Source of the DNA: Afipia birgiae 34632
Lineage (GTDB): Bacteria > Pseudomonadota > Alphaproteobacteria > Rhizobiales > Xanthobacteraceae
NCBI RefSeq assembly: GCF_000308295.2
Contig: NZ_HG326655.1
Coordinates: forward strand, 294,393 to 358,392
Length of the DNA: 64,000 nucleotides
Direction: 5' to 3'
Shown: positions 45,561-53,265 of the stretch, piece after piece
Position numbering within the stretch: position 1 is the first letter of the stretch
Layout: every line of letters begins with the position of its first letter
Notes under the pieces: generated by a model
Told to the model about the DNA's origin: nothing
Databases searched by the model: none
The model's input: only the letters and a program-made list of their open reading frames with translations
Translations under genes and position numbers: made by a program

Positions 45561-46046
45561 ATGACCATCAAAGTTGGCGACAAGCTGCCCGAGTCCAAGT
45601 TTCGCGTCATGACCGCGGAAGGTCCGCAGGTCAAAACCACAGATGATATTTTCAAGGGCAAGAAGGTCGCGCTGTTCGCCGTGCCGGGCGCCTACACCGG
45701 CACCTGCCACAAGATGCACATGCCGAGCATTTTCCTGAACGCCTATGCCCTCAAGGACAAGGGCGTCGACACCATCGCCGTCGTGTCCGTCAACGATGCG
45801 TTCGTGATGAACGCCTGGAAGCGCGACACCGATCAGCGCGACGAAGCGGTGTTCCTGGCCGATGGCAACGCCGATTTCGCCAAGGCGATCGGCATGGAAC
45901 TGGATGCATCGGGCAACGGCCTCGGCATCCGCTCCAAGCGCTATTCGATGCTGGTGGAAGACGGCACGGTGAAGATCCTCAACCTTGAAGCCGTGCCGAG
46001 CAAGGTCGAAGTGTCCGGCGGCGATACGCTGCTGTCGCAGCTTTAA
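45561..46046 (+). CDS. peroxiredoxin 5-like protein
   Basis: 161-aa atypical peroxiredoxin: GKKVALFAVPGAYTGTCHKMHMPSIFL holds the peroxidatic Cys in PGAYTGTC, and DTIAVVSVNDAFVMNAW follows. AHP/Prx5 group. Reduces peroxides with a thiol donor. The ATG at 45561 has GGAGAG upstream; an earlier in-frame start is unlikely. Confidence 0.95.
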   Translation: MTIKVGDKLPESKFRVMTAEGPQVKTTDDIFKGKKVALFAVPGAYTGTCHKMHMPSIFLNAYALKDKGVDTIAVVSVNDAFVMNAWKRDTDQRDEAVFLADGNADFAKAIGMELDASGNGLGIRSKRYSMLVEDGTVKILNLEAVPSKVEVSGGDTLLSQL

Positions 46047-46084
46047 GAGCTTCGCTTTCCCACCAGACGCACAGCACACGAGAT

Positions 46085-46180
46085 GTCGTCCCCGCGAAAG
46101 CGGGGACCCATACGTCCTGAACAAGCTGTCGGCACCAATAATCTTCAGTGGTTCTGGGTCCCCGCTTTCGCGGGGACGAC
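46085..46180. repeat. intergenic palindromic repeat, 'GTCGTCCCCGC' family
   Basis: GTCGTCCCCGCGAAAGCGGGGACCCA is inverted in TGGGTCCCCGCTTTCGCGGGGACGAC; two inner CCCCGC-GAAAG-GCGGGG hairpins result. It lies between the convergent peroxiredoxin and rnhA genes. Confidence 0.85.
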
Positions 46181-46216
46181 GCAGAGAATGATGCAGCGGC
46201 ATCCGCGAAATCGGCC

Positions 46217-46687
46217 TTAGCGGCCTCGATTCTCCGCCAGCCCGTCCCGCGCGAGCTGATCGGCGCGCTCGTTCTCGGCGTGACCGGCATGGCCCTTGAT
46301 CCAGTGCCAGCGAACCGTGTGAGCCTTCAGCGCGGCATCGAGCCGCTGCCACAGATCGGCATTCTTGACAGGCTTCTTGTCGGCCGTGCGCCAGCCGTTG
46401 CGCTTCCAGTTGTGAATCCAGCTGGTGATGCCCTGACGGACATACTGGCTGTCGGTGGTCAGATCGACGGAAGCCGGCTTCTTCAGGGCCTCGAGCGCCG
46501 AGATCGCCGCCATCAATTCCATGCGGTTGTTGGTGGACGGATTTTCACCGCCCTTCAGTTCCTTCTCGACATCGCCGAAACGAAGGATCGCGCCCCACCC
46601 GCCCGGCCCCGGATTTCCGGAACACGCGCCGTCGGTGAAAATCGTCACATGCGGCAGATCCTTAGGCGAAGGCTTTGCGTCACTCAC
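46217..46687 (-). CDS. rnhA: ribonuclease HI
   Basis: Degrades RNA in RNA-DNA hybrids; 156 aa. Catalytic acidic residues are visible as [16 protein letters not shown] (Asp), [10 protein letters not shown] (Glu), [12 protein letters not shown] (Asp) and [13 protein letters not shown] (Asp), with WIKGHAGH carrying the helping His. Its start overlaps the thrB stop as ATGA (46684-46687), so the two are translationally coupled. Confidence 0.97.
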   Translation of the reverse strand: MSDAKPSPKDLPHVTIFTDGACSGNPGPGGWGAILRFGDVEKELKGGENPSTNNRMELMAAISALEALKKPASVDLTTDSQYVRQGITSWIHNWKRNGWRTADKKPVKNADLWQRLDAALKAHTVRWHWIKGHAGHAENERADQLARDGLAENRGR

Positions 46688-47664
46688 GCCACGAATCCGG
46701 ACTGTTCGACGCCGTAGTCGCTCATACTCTTCACACCCTGATGGAAGCGGAGCTTGCGGACATATTCGAGCGGGTCCTTCGGCTTCACCATGGCTCCGGG
46801 CGGCACGTTGAGCCAGTCCACCAGCCGCGTCAGCAGGAAGCGCATCGCGGCCCCCCGCGCCAGCAGCGGCAGCGCGTCCTGTTCAGCGGCGGAGAGTTTG
46901 CGCTCGCGCGTATAGGCATTGAGGAATGCACGCGCCTTGGTGACGTTGAAGGAATGATCGATCTCGAAACACCAGGCATTGAGGCAAATCGCAACGTCGT
47001 AGGCGAGCATGTCGTTGCAGGCGAAGTAGAAGTCGATCAATCCCGACAGCCTGTCGCCGAGAAACAGCACGTTGTCCGGGAACAGATCGGCGTGGATCAC
47101 GCCTTTCGGCAGATCGCTGGGCCAATGTCGTTCGAGGTGCTCGAGTTCGGTGCCGAGCAACGCGCCCAATCCATGATGCACACCATTCGCACGGGATGCC
47201 GCCTGATCGAACAGCGGCCGCCAGCCCTTCACCGACAACGCATTGGCGCGCGACATGGAAAAATCCGCGCCGGCCAAATGCATTTTTGCGAGCGCCTGAC
47301 CGACCGCGGCACAGTGCGTCGCGTTTGGCCTGCGCGGCCAGACACCTTCGAGAAAATCGATGATCGCAGCAGGCCGTCCCGCCAGCGTGCCCAGCGCTTC
47401 GCCGCTGTTGGTGACCACGGGTTGCGGGCAATTGATCCCGTGCTTGGCGAGATGCGCCATCAGCCCGAGAAAGAACGGCAGATCCTTCATCGCGACGCGC
47501 TTCTCATAGAGCGTCAGGAAGAAGTAGCCCTTGCTGGTGTGCAGAAGATAGTTGGAATTCTCCACGCCTTCGGCGATGCCCTTGTAGGACAACAGATCGC
47601 CGATCCCGTAAGGGACGAGAAAATCCGCAAGCTCTTCGGCGGTGACGTCGGTGTAAACCGCCAT
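46684..47664 (-). CDS. thrB: homoserine kinase, APH-fold (ThrB type II)
   Basis: 326-aa kinase of the aminoglycoside-phosphotransferase fold used for threonine synthesis in Alphaproteobacteria: [70 protein letters not shown] (catalytic loop) and [25 protein letters not shown]. Overlaps rnhA by four bases and follows ispH by seven bases, so ispH-thrB-rnhA is one operon. Confidence 0.95.
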   Translation of the reverse strand: MAVYTDVTAEELADFLVPYGIGDLLSYKGIAEGVENSNYLLHTSKGYFFLTLYEKRVAMKDLPFFLGLMAHLAKHGINCPQPVVTNSGEALGTLAGRPAAIIDFLEGVWPRRPNATHCAAVGQALAKMHLAGADFSMSRANALSVKGWRPLFDQAASRANGVHHGLGALLGTELEHLERHWPSDLPKGVIHADLFPDNVLFLGDRLSGLIDFYFACNDMLAYDVAICLNAWCFEIDHSFNVTKARAFLNAYTRERKLSAAEQDALPLLARGAAMRFLLTRLVDWLNVPPGAMVKPKDPLEYVRKLRFHQGVKSMSDYGVEQSGFVA

Positions 47665-47671
47665 AGAAATA

Positions 47672-48643
47672 TTACTCCGCCGCGTCGTTCCGCAGCGGAC
47701 GCGGCAGCGGGAAGAATTCGTTTTCCTGTGCGGCGGACACGGTCTCGACGCTCAGCTTGTAGTGAGCGGCGAACGCATCCATGATTTCCTCGACGATGAT
47801 TTCCGGCGCGGACGCGCCCGCCGTGATGCCGAGCGTCTTGATGCCCTCGAACTTCGACCAGTCGAGCTCGGAGGCGCGCTGCACCAGCACGGAGACCTTG
47901 CAGCCTTCCCGTTCAGCGACTTCGCGCAGCCGCTGCGAATTCGACGAGTTCGGCGAGCCTACGACAATCATGGCTTCGACCTGAGGCGCCACCTTCTTCA
48001 CCGCAAGCTGGCGGTTGGTGGTGGCGTAGCAGATGTCTTCCTTGTGCGGGCCGTCGATGTCCGGGAAACGCTCCTTGAGCACGGCGACGATTTCCGCAGT
48101 GTCGTCGATCGACAGCGTGGTCTGCGTCACGAAGGCCAGCTTTGAGGCGTCCTTCGGCTGGAAGGTGCGCGCCGCTTCCATGGTCTCGATCAGGACCACC
48201 GCGCCCTTCGGCAACTGGCCCAGCGTGCCGACCACCTCCGGGTGACCGGCATGGCCGATCAGGATGATTTCACGGCCGCGCTTGAAATGGATCGCCGCCT
48301 CGCGGTGCACCTTGGTCACCAGCGGACAGGTCGCGTCCAGCGTGAAGAAATTGCGCTTGTCGGCCTCGTTGGGGATCGCCTTCGGCACGCCATGGGCGGA
48401 AAACACCACCGGAGCGTCGGTCTGGGGAATTTCGTTCAGTTCCGCGACGAAAATGGCCCCTTTTTCGCGCAGGCTCTCCACCACATAGCGGTTATGCACG
48501 ATTTCGTGACGGACATAGACCGGCGCGCCGTAAAGCTTCAGGGCGCGTTCCACGGTGTCGATGGCCCTCACAACGCCGGCACAGAACCCCCGCGGGGAAC
48601 AAAGCACGACTGAAAGCAGGGGTTTTTGAGCTTCAGGGGTCAT
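47672..48643 (-). CDS. ispH: 4-hydroxy-3-methylbut-2-enyl diphosphate reductase
   Basis: Last enzyme of the MEP isoprenoid pathway, a [4Fe-4S] reductase. Cluster cysteines appear in [30 protein letters not shown] and [35 protein letters not shown] and [10 protein letters not shown] give the substrate residues. About 323 aa from ATG 48643 (MTPEAQKP); ATG 48664 and TTG 48712 are further in-frame options and no start has a clear ribosome-binding site. Confidence 0.96.
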   Translation of the reverse strand: MTPEAQKPLLSVVLCSPRGFCAGVVRAIDTVERALKLYGAPVYVRHEIVHNRYVVESLREKGAIFVAELNEIPQTDAPVVFSAHGVPKAIPNEADKRNFFTLDATCPLVTKVHREAAIHFKRGREIILIGHAGHPEVVGTLGQLPKGAVVLIETMEAARTFQPKDASKLAFVTQTTLSIDDTAEIVAVLKERFPDIDGPHKEDICYATTNRQLAVKKVAPQVEAMIVVGSPNSSNSQRLREVAEREGCKVSVLVQRASELDWSKFEGIKTLGITAGASAPEIIVEEIMDAFAAHYKLSVETVSAAQENEFFPLPRPLRNDAAE

Positions 48644-48840
48644 TTTTAAGCCGGAATCAAGCATTTCGGAGCCAATAAAAGGGACTTGGGGCCGTGGTCC
48701 CCATTCTGTCAAGGGCGATCAAAACCATTGAACGGTCAGCCCTCCGCAGACTATATAGGGACGAATTCCCGTCATCACCGATGACCAGACGGCTTTACCC
48801 CCCAAAAAATCTGGCGGGCGAAGCGTAAAGGAGATTTGCC

Positions 48841-49542
48841 ATGAGCAATGCACCGCTGATGCCGAAGGCGACTGCCGTGTGGCTGGTTGATAATACCGCG
48901 CTGACGTTCGACCAGGTGGCAGAGTTCACCAAGATGCATCCGCTGGAAATTCGCGCCATCGCGGACGGCGACGCGGCGCAGGGCATCAAGGGCATGGACC
49001 CGATCTCGACCGGCCAGCTCTCCCGCGAGGAAATCGAAAAGGGTGAAGCCGACCCGGACTATCGCCTGAAACTCGGCGAATCCAAGGTGATCCTGCCGGA
49101 AGCCAAGAAGAAGAAGGGCCCGCGCTATACGCCGGTGTCGCGACGCCACGAGCGGCCGAGCGCGATCCTGTGGCTGGTGCGCAGCCATCCCGAACTGAAG
49201 GACAGCCAGATCATGCGCCTCGTCGGCACCACCAAGACGACGATCGCAAGCGTGCGCGACCGCACTCACTGGAACGCGTCGACCCTGACCCCGATGGACC
49301 CGGTGACGCTCGGCCTGTGCTCGCAGATCGAGCTCGATTTCGAAGTGCAGCGCGCGGCCAAGGAAAAGCCTGCAGCCACGCAATATGGCGGCGCGACCCT
49401 GCTGCCGGCGTCGGAGACCACCCGCAAGGACGCCGAGCACGAAGCGGCCGCGACCACCGAAAAACAGCGCGACGACATGAACGTCGACGCCGTCTTCGCC
49501 AAGCTGAAGACCATCGGCGGCAAGAAGGCCGAGGACGAATAA
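48841..49542 (+). CDS. trcR: TrcR-like DUF1013 cell-cycle transcriptional regulator
   Basis: 233-aa protein matching the DUF1013/TrcR family: MPKATAVWLVDNTALTFDQVAEFTKMHPLEIRAIADGDAAQGIKGMDPISTGQLSREEIEKGEADP, RPSAILWLVRSHPELKDSQIMRLVGTTKTTIASVRDRTHWNASTL. TrcR is a conserved alphaproteobacterial cell-cycle factor. Divergent from the ispH operon. AAAGGAG precedes the ATG. The C-terminal 50 residues are charged and probably flexible. Confidence 0.9.
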   Translation: MSNAPLMPKATAVWLVDNTALTFDQVAEFTKMHPLEIRAIADGDAAQGIKGMDPISTGQLSREEIEKGEADPDYRLKLGESKVILPEAKKKKGPRYTPVSRRHERPSAILWLVRSHPELKDSQIMRLVGTTKTTIASVRDRTHWNASTLTPMDPVTLGLCSQIELDFEVQRAAKEKPAATQYGGATLLPASETTRKDAEHEAAATTEKQRDDMNVDAVFAKLKTIGGKKAEDE

Positions 49543-49599
49543 GCTTTTTGACCCAAACAGGGCATGACGTAACTGCCCACGGAATGGTACAGGAGTGTG

Positions 49600-49866
49600 A
49601 TGCGCCATCGTGTCACGCTCCTTTTTGTTGCAGCGACCCTGACCGGCCTTGCGGCCGCGACCGTCAGCGGTCTCCCGGCGCGCGCCCAAAAGATCGTGGA
49701 CCCCAACACGGTTGCACCTGAATTCCGCGAGGCTGCCGAGAAGCGTCTGGCCGAACAGCTCAAGCTGAATGAATGCAACAACGCCGCGAAGGTCGCTAAA
49801 ATTCAGAGACGCGACATGGCGCAATTTGTTGCCGATTGCTTCGACAAACCGGCCGACAGGCAGTAG
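49600..49866 (+). CDS. hypothetical secreted protein, 88 aa
   Basis: Signal peptide at residues 1-29 (LLFVAATLTGLAAATVSGLPARAQ), then a short basic/acidic helical body with two cysteines (NECNNAAKVAKIQRRDMAQFVADCF). Layout is vaguely like PsiF-type small periplasmic proteins, but the link is weak. ATG 49600 follows AGGAG closely. It is 57 bases after trcR and probably co-transcribed. Confidence 0.65.
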   Translation: MRHRVTLLFVAATLTGLAAATVSGLPARAQKIVDPNTVAPEFREAAEKRLAEQLKLNECNNAAKVAKIQRRDMAQFVADCFDKPADRQ

Positions 49867-49944
49867 TCCAATCCATCCAAGTCCAAGCGATCTCGCGGCG
49901 CAATTGAATGCGTCCGAGGTATGATGCGCTCCGCGCAGAAGCGC

Positions 49945-50098
49945 GAAGGCGATGGAGCCTCGGGAGGCGCCGGGGTGTTTGCGAGACACCCGTAAGGCGA
50001 ACCTTGCGATCGGTCCGCCTGCGCAGCCTTGCGAGGGCCGCGCGCGCCAAATGACTTTGGCGCTGCGCCTCCCGGCGCTCCACCGTCGTCACTTCGCC
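49945..50098. other. highly structured intergenic element (about 150 bases)
   Basis: An outer imperfect inverted repeat (GAAGGCGATGGAGC...GGGAGGCGC at 49945-49970, matched by GCGCCTCCCGGCGCTCCACCG...CTTC at 50065-50094) encloses three hairpins. These include GGGTGT/ACACCC (49973-49991) and the eight-pair GCGCCAAA-TGAC-TTTGGCGC (50044-50063). No coding frame looks real on either strand. It occupies most of the 466-base gap 49867-50332. Possibly a structured RNA or a dispersed repeat. Confidence 0.6.
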
Positions 50099-50332
50099 CT
50101 CCTGTCAGGACGCTGATCAGTCGTCCCGACCGATATAAGATTATATTCCTACAACTGCGTTGTCAACCGGAATGGGGCTTGAATGCTCTGACGCCCCATG
50201 TCGTGCGGCTGAGCAATATTGGACAGCGGGGCGGAGCCAAAGACGGCAGGATGGTTCATCACCGCCTGTCCTTGGCGTCTACCGGTGACTGAGAGTGTTG
50301 TGCTCCCGCCCATCCGTACAGGGATTTGAGTA

Positions 50333-50527
50333 ATGTCTCTCTCTACCCACGACCCCATCGCAAGGAAGTGGAAGATCATCGCGGATATCGCGCGAAACGA
50401 GGCGGAAAAACTTCCCCCCGGGAAAGACCGGGACGCGTTGCTCAAAAAAGCCCGTCAACTGGACACAGCTTCGCACATCAACGAATGGCTTTCATCGCCC
50501 GGGCTCAGGACGCCAGCGGGAAAATAG
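50333..50527 (+). CDS. small basic protein, 64 aa, conserved-looking
   Basis: Contains THDPIARKWKIIADIARNEAEKLPPGKDRDALLKKARQLDTASHINEWLSS, a helical pattern that I have a sense is common in Bradyrhizobium-group genomes, with no assigned function. It sits alone after the structured element; CAGGGATTTGAG lies upstream of the ATG. Confidence 0.65.
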   Translation: MSLSTHDPIARKWKIIADIARNEAEKLPPGKDRDALLKKARQLDTASHINEWLSSPGLRTPAGK

Positions 50528-50894
50528 CGGATCGCAGTTCCCGTTGATTCCGGTTTTGCTGGTGGTAAAATATTTACGGACCCGGCCGCGTTCCATCCGA
50601 TGAATAGTGCTTACCCAGAACAGCTGAACTGGAGCACGGATCGAGACTGCTATGTTTACGGCGCAGCTCAAAAAAAATCGCCAAGGTGATCAAAATTGCA
50701 CAGACCTGGCGGTTTGCCGCGGTCAGTTTTGTGACCGTCAGGCGTCTAGGTTCGCCCCAAATAGGCCGATCTGACCGAGCAACGGGAGCCCCGTCTTCAA
50801 CACGGGCCTCCCGTTCTTATGCCAGTCACAATTACCGAAGGTGTGAGTTTTGACATAGCCGCCGTCACGGCGCGACGCGTTCGAGGACAACACG
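50528..50894. other. 367-base gap before the Crp/Fnr gene
   Basis: No gene recognised. It holds a small CGGTCA/TGACCG hairpin near 50722 and a larger one at 50781-50815. The region is more AT-rich than the surrounding genes, with an A8 run near 50670, and may contain the regulator promoter or a small RNA. Confidence 0.4.
50781..50815 (+). terminator. hairpin upstream of the Crp/Fnr gene
   Basis: AACGGGAG-CCCCGT pairs with ACACGGG-CCTCCCGTT, followed by CTTAT. It could end a short upstream transcript, but the T tract is poor. Confidence 0.4.
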
Positions 50895-51584
50895 TTGAGC
50901 AAAGCGACCAAGAAAGCCGTCAGGAAAGTATTCGACGCCAAGAGTTTTCTCGCAAATCTGGGCCCAGGCAAGACCATCCTGACGTTTGGCGCCGAAGAAA
51001 ATATCTACGCGCAAGGCGATGTGGCGGATTCGGTATTTTACATTCAGAAGGGCAAGGTCAAGCTGACCGTCGTCTCCAAGGAGGGCAAGGAAGCCGTCGT
51101 TGCCATTTTAGGAACGGGACAGTTTTTCGGCGAGGGATGCCTCAACGGCCAGAGCCTGCGCATCGCCACCACCAGAACAATGGTAGAGTCCCAGATCATC
51201 GCCATCACGAAGAGCGCGATGACCACAGCGCTCAAGGACGAGCCAAAGTTTTCCGAGCTGTTCATCAGCTATCTGCTGACCCGCAACAGCCGGATCGAGG
51301 AAGACCTTATCGATCAACTTTTCAATTCGAGCGAGCGGCGGCTTGCACGCTTGCTCCTGCTGCTGGCGAATTTCGGAAAGGAAGGTAGTCCGCAACCTAT
51401 CGACACGAAAATCAGTCAGGAAACCCTGGCCGACATGATCGGCACGACGAGGTCGCGCGTGAGCTTTTTCATGAACAAGTTCCGCAAGCTCGGCTTCATC
51501 AGCTACAACGGAACAATCGAAGTCCACAATTCGCTGCTGCATGCAGTGCTGCATGAAAAGCCGCACGTGAAAGCCGAGGAGTGA
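50895..51584 (+). CDS. Crp/Fnr family transcriptional regulator
   Basis: 229-aa regulator with an effector domain (about 20-130; GAEENIYAQGDVADSVFYIQKGKVKLTVVSKEGKEAVVAILGTGQFFGEGCLNGQ) and a C-terminal winged HTH (about 160-210; TKISQETLADMIGTTRSRVSFFMNKFRKLGFISYNGTIEVHNSLL). No N-terminal cysteine cluster is present, so it is not an oxygen-sensing FNR. Start TTG at 50895, with CGAGGAC upstream. Targets are not evident. Confidence 0.9.
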   Translation: MSKATKKAVRKVFDAKSFLANLGPGKTILTFGAEENIYAQGDVADSVFYIQKGKVKLTVVSKEGKEAVVAILGTGQFFGEGCLNGQSLRIATTRTMVESQIIAITKSAMTTALKDEPKFSELFISYLLTRNSRIEEDLIDQLFNSSERRLARLLLLLANFGKEGSPQPIDTKISQETLADMIGTTRSRVSFFMNKFRKLGFISYNGTIEVHNSLLHAVLHEKPHVKAEE

Positions 51585-51629
51585 TTTGCATCACCGGGCC
51601 GCTGATCGCAGCCGCCTCTCAGCGATGTG

Positions 51630-52301
51630 CTACTTCCCCTTCGGCTGCTGTTTCTTCGCTGCCTTGCGCGCATCCGCGATCGCCAGCTTGAACTGCTCCG
51701 CGGTCAGGGCGCCGGGGACGCGGAAGGTGCCGACCACGAACGCGGGCGTGCCGCGAAAGCCGAACTCTTCCGCCTGCTCGTTGTTGCGCTTCAGCAGCCC
51801 ATCAATGGCGGCCTGGTTGGCGGCGAGATCTGCCTTCGCCTTCGCGACATCGACACCGGCCTTCGTCAGGGTTTCATCGATAACAGCTTCGGTCAGGCGG
51901 CCGACCTTGGCCATCAGCGCACGGTGGGCGGCCTCATACTTGTTCTGATATTTCGCGGCCAGCACCAGCCGCGCAGCGTATCCGGACGGTTCGCCGAGGA
52001 TCGGCCAGTCCTTAAACACCAGCCGCACCTTCTTGTCCTCGTTCACCACCTGATCGAGCACCGGCGAGATCTTCTTGCAGTACGGGCACTGGTAATCGAA
52101 ATACTCGACGATGGTGATGTCGCCCTGCGGATTGCTCAGCACGGGATTCTCCGGGTCGCGCAGCACCGCGTCCTTGCTCAAGACATCGGAGGTGGCGCCC
52201 TGCTCCTGCGCCGACGCGATTTGCGCGGACTCGAAGGACAGCAGCATTACCGCAAGCGCGATGACAGCGAAGTTGAGCACATATCGTGCGACGAGTTTCA
52301 T
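51630..52301 (-). CDS. DsbA-family thioredoxin-like periplasmic protein
   Basis: 223-aa exported thiol oxidoreductase: signal or membrane anchor at 8-30 (FAVIALAVMLLSFESAQIASA), active site FDYQCPYCKKISP (CPYC), FKDWPILGEPSGYAARLVLA, cis-proline in GFRGTPAFVVG. Closest to the DsbA-like/Com1 group. Convergent with the Crp/Fnr gene. Confidence 0.93.
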   Translation of the reverse strand: MKLVARYVLNFAVIALAVMLLSFESAQIASAQEQGATSDVLSKDAVLRDPENPVLSNPQGDITIVEYFDYQCPYCKKISPVLDQVVNEDKKVRLVFKDWPILGEPSGYAARLVLAAKYQNKYEAAHRALMAKVGRLTEAVIDETLTKAGVDVAKAKADLAANQAAIDGLLKRNNEQAEEFGFRGTPAFVVGTFRVPGALTAEQFKLAIADARKAAKKQQPKGK

Positions 52302-52337
52302 CAGGTTCAGCTTTCAAAAAGCCCGCTGCGCGGGACG

Positions 52338-52550
52338 TTACGCTTTCTTGAGGAATTCGGTGCGGAGCACCAGGCCCTTGATCTTGTCGGTGCGGCCCTC
52401 GATCTCGTCGTCGTTGTCAGTAAGGTGAATGTTCTTCACCACTGTGCCGCGCTTGAGACCGCTGGATGACCCCTTTACCTTCAGATCCTTGATGACCGTG
52501 ACGGTATCGCCCTCCTTCAACTCGGTGCCGTTGCTGTCCCTGACCGCCAT
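52338..52550 (-). CDS. PhnA C-terminal domain (YjdM-like) protein
   Basis: 70 aa: VRDSNGTELKEGDTVTVIKDLKVKGSSSGLKRGTVVKNIHLTDNDDEIEGRTDKIKGLVLRTEFLKK matches the PhnA C-terminal domain. The zinc-ribbon N-terminal domain found in full YjdM/PhnA (about 111 aa) is missing. AAGGGACA precedes the ATG. The name PhnA for alkylphosphonate use is historical; the function is not proven. Confidence 0.9.
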   Translation of the reverse strand: MAVRDSNGTELKEGDTVTVIKDLKVKGSSSGLKRGTVVKNIHLTDNDDEIEGRTDKIKGLVLRTEFLKKA

Positions 52551-52596
52551 GATATGTCCCTTGATAGGCGCGGCTGAGGTGCAGCGCGCAGCAGCA

Positions 52597-52857
52597 TTAT
52601 CGCGGATTGTTGAGCATGTCTTCCGCGAGATTGCGGTGGGCGCGTTCGATCCGCGAACCGCCACCAGCCGCGCGGCTGGCTGCGACATCGCGATCTTTCC
52701 GGCAAGCCGCATAGGCTGGCGAACCGGGCTCACCGCTGTTTGTGCGGCAATAAGCATCGTCATCCACCGTTGCGACAGGCTGGTTACGCTCGAACTGGGC
52801 GCACCCGGCCAGCAGCACGGCTGCAAGCACAAGGAAAATTGATCCGGTGTGTTTCAT
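52597..52857 (-). CDS. small lipoprotein, 86 aa
   Basis: Signal peptide with lipobox (MKHTGSIFLVLAAVLLAGCAQ), then a short polar body with two further cysteines (AYCRTNSGEPGSPAYAACRKDRDV). Start at 52857 rather than 52878 because the lipoprotein signal begins with MKHTGS. No recognised family. Confidence 0.75.
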   Translation of the reverse strand: MKHTGSIFLVLAAVLLAGCAQFERNQPVATVDDDAYCRTNSGEPGSPAYAACRKDRDVAASRAAGGGSRIERAHRNLAEDMLNNPR

Positions 52858-52884
52858 ACGTGGATGCCAGTTTGCCACTATTCC

Positions 52885-52979
52885 GTCATGCCCGGGCTAG
52901 AGACCCCTACCATCCACGTCTTTGATCACAACAACCGGCAAAAGCAAGGCGGGATCACCGGGGCAAGCCCGGTGATGAC
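52885..52979. repeat. intergenic palindromic repeat, 'GTCATGCCCGGGC' family
   Basis: GTCATGCCCGGGCTAG at the left is inverted in CAAGCCCGGTGATGAC at the right. It lies between two minus-strand genes. Confidence 0.7.
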
Positions 52980-53049
52980 GATTGTGATTACCTCACGCTC
53001 TGAGCCCACCTGCAAAAGTTCAAAACTCCGAGGAAACCGCGTCCTCGGC

Positions 53050-53256
53050 CTACCCGAGCTCGAGTTCGCCATCAACCGTGAATGAGAGGGCGACGCCGCC
53101 GACTGTGAGGACCATTTTGGCAGGCAGCTTTTCGCTGCCCTTGAGACGGCCAGATGCGACCGCATCGCGGACGGCCTTCTCGATCTCGCGTTGCGAGGTG
53201 ACGCCGACCTGCTTCAGAAACTTTCGCACGCTGGTGTTGAAGACATCCTCGTTCAT
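53050..53256 (-). CDS. DUF6494-like small protein
   Basis: 68 aa: MNEDVFNTSVRKFLKQVGVTSQREIEKAVRDAVASGRLKG, then LPAKMVLTVGGVALSFTVDGELEL. It matches the DUF6494 pattern in Alphaproteobacteria, function unknown. It is nine bases after prpE, so they are probably co-transcribed. Confidence 0.8.
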   Translation of the reverse strand: MNEDVFNTSVRKFLKQVGVTSQREIEKAVRDAVASGRLKGSEKLPAKMVLTVGGVALSFTVDGELELG

Positions 53257-53265
53257 CGTTTCCTC

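Noticed and set aside
48775-49989. 404-codon open frame on the minus strand
   Set aside because: It is antisense to trcR, the 49600 gene and the structured element. Its composition mirrors the real genes (Arg/Gly/His-rich shadow), with no motif.
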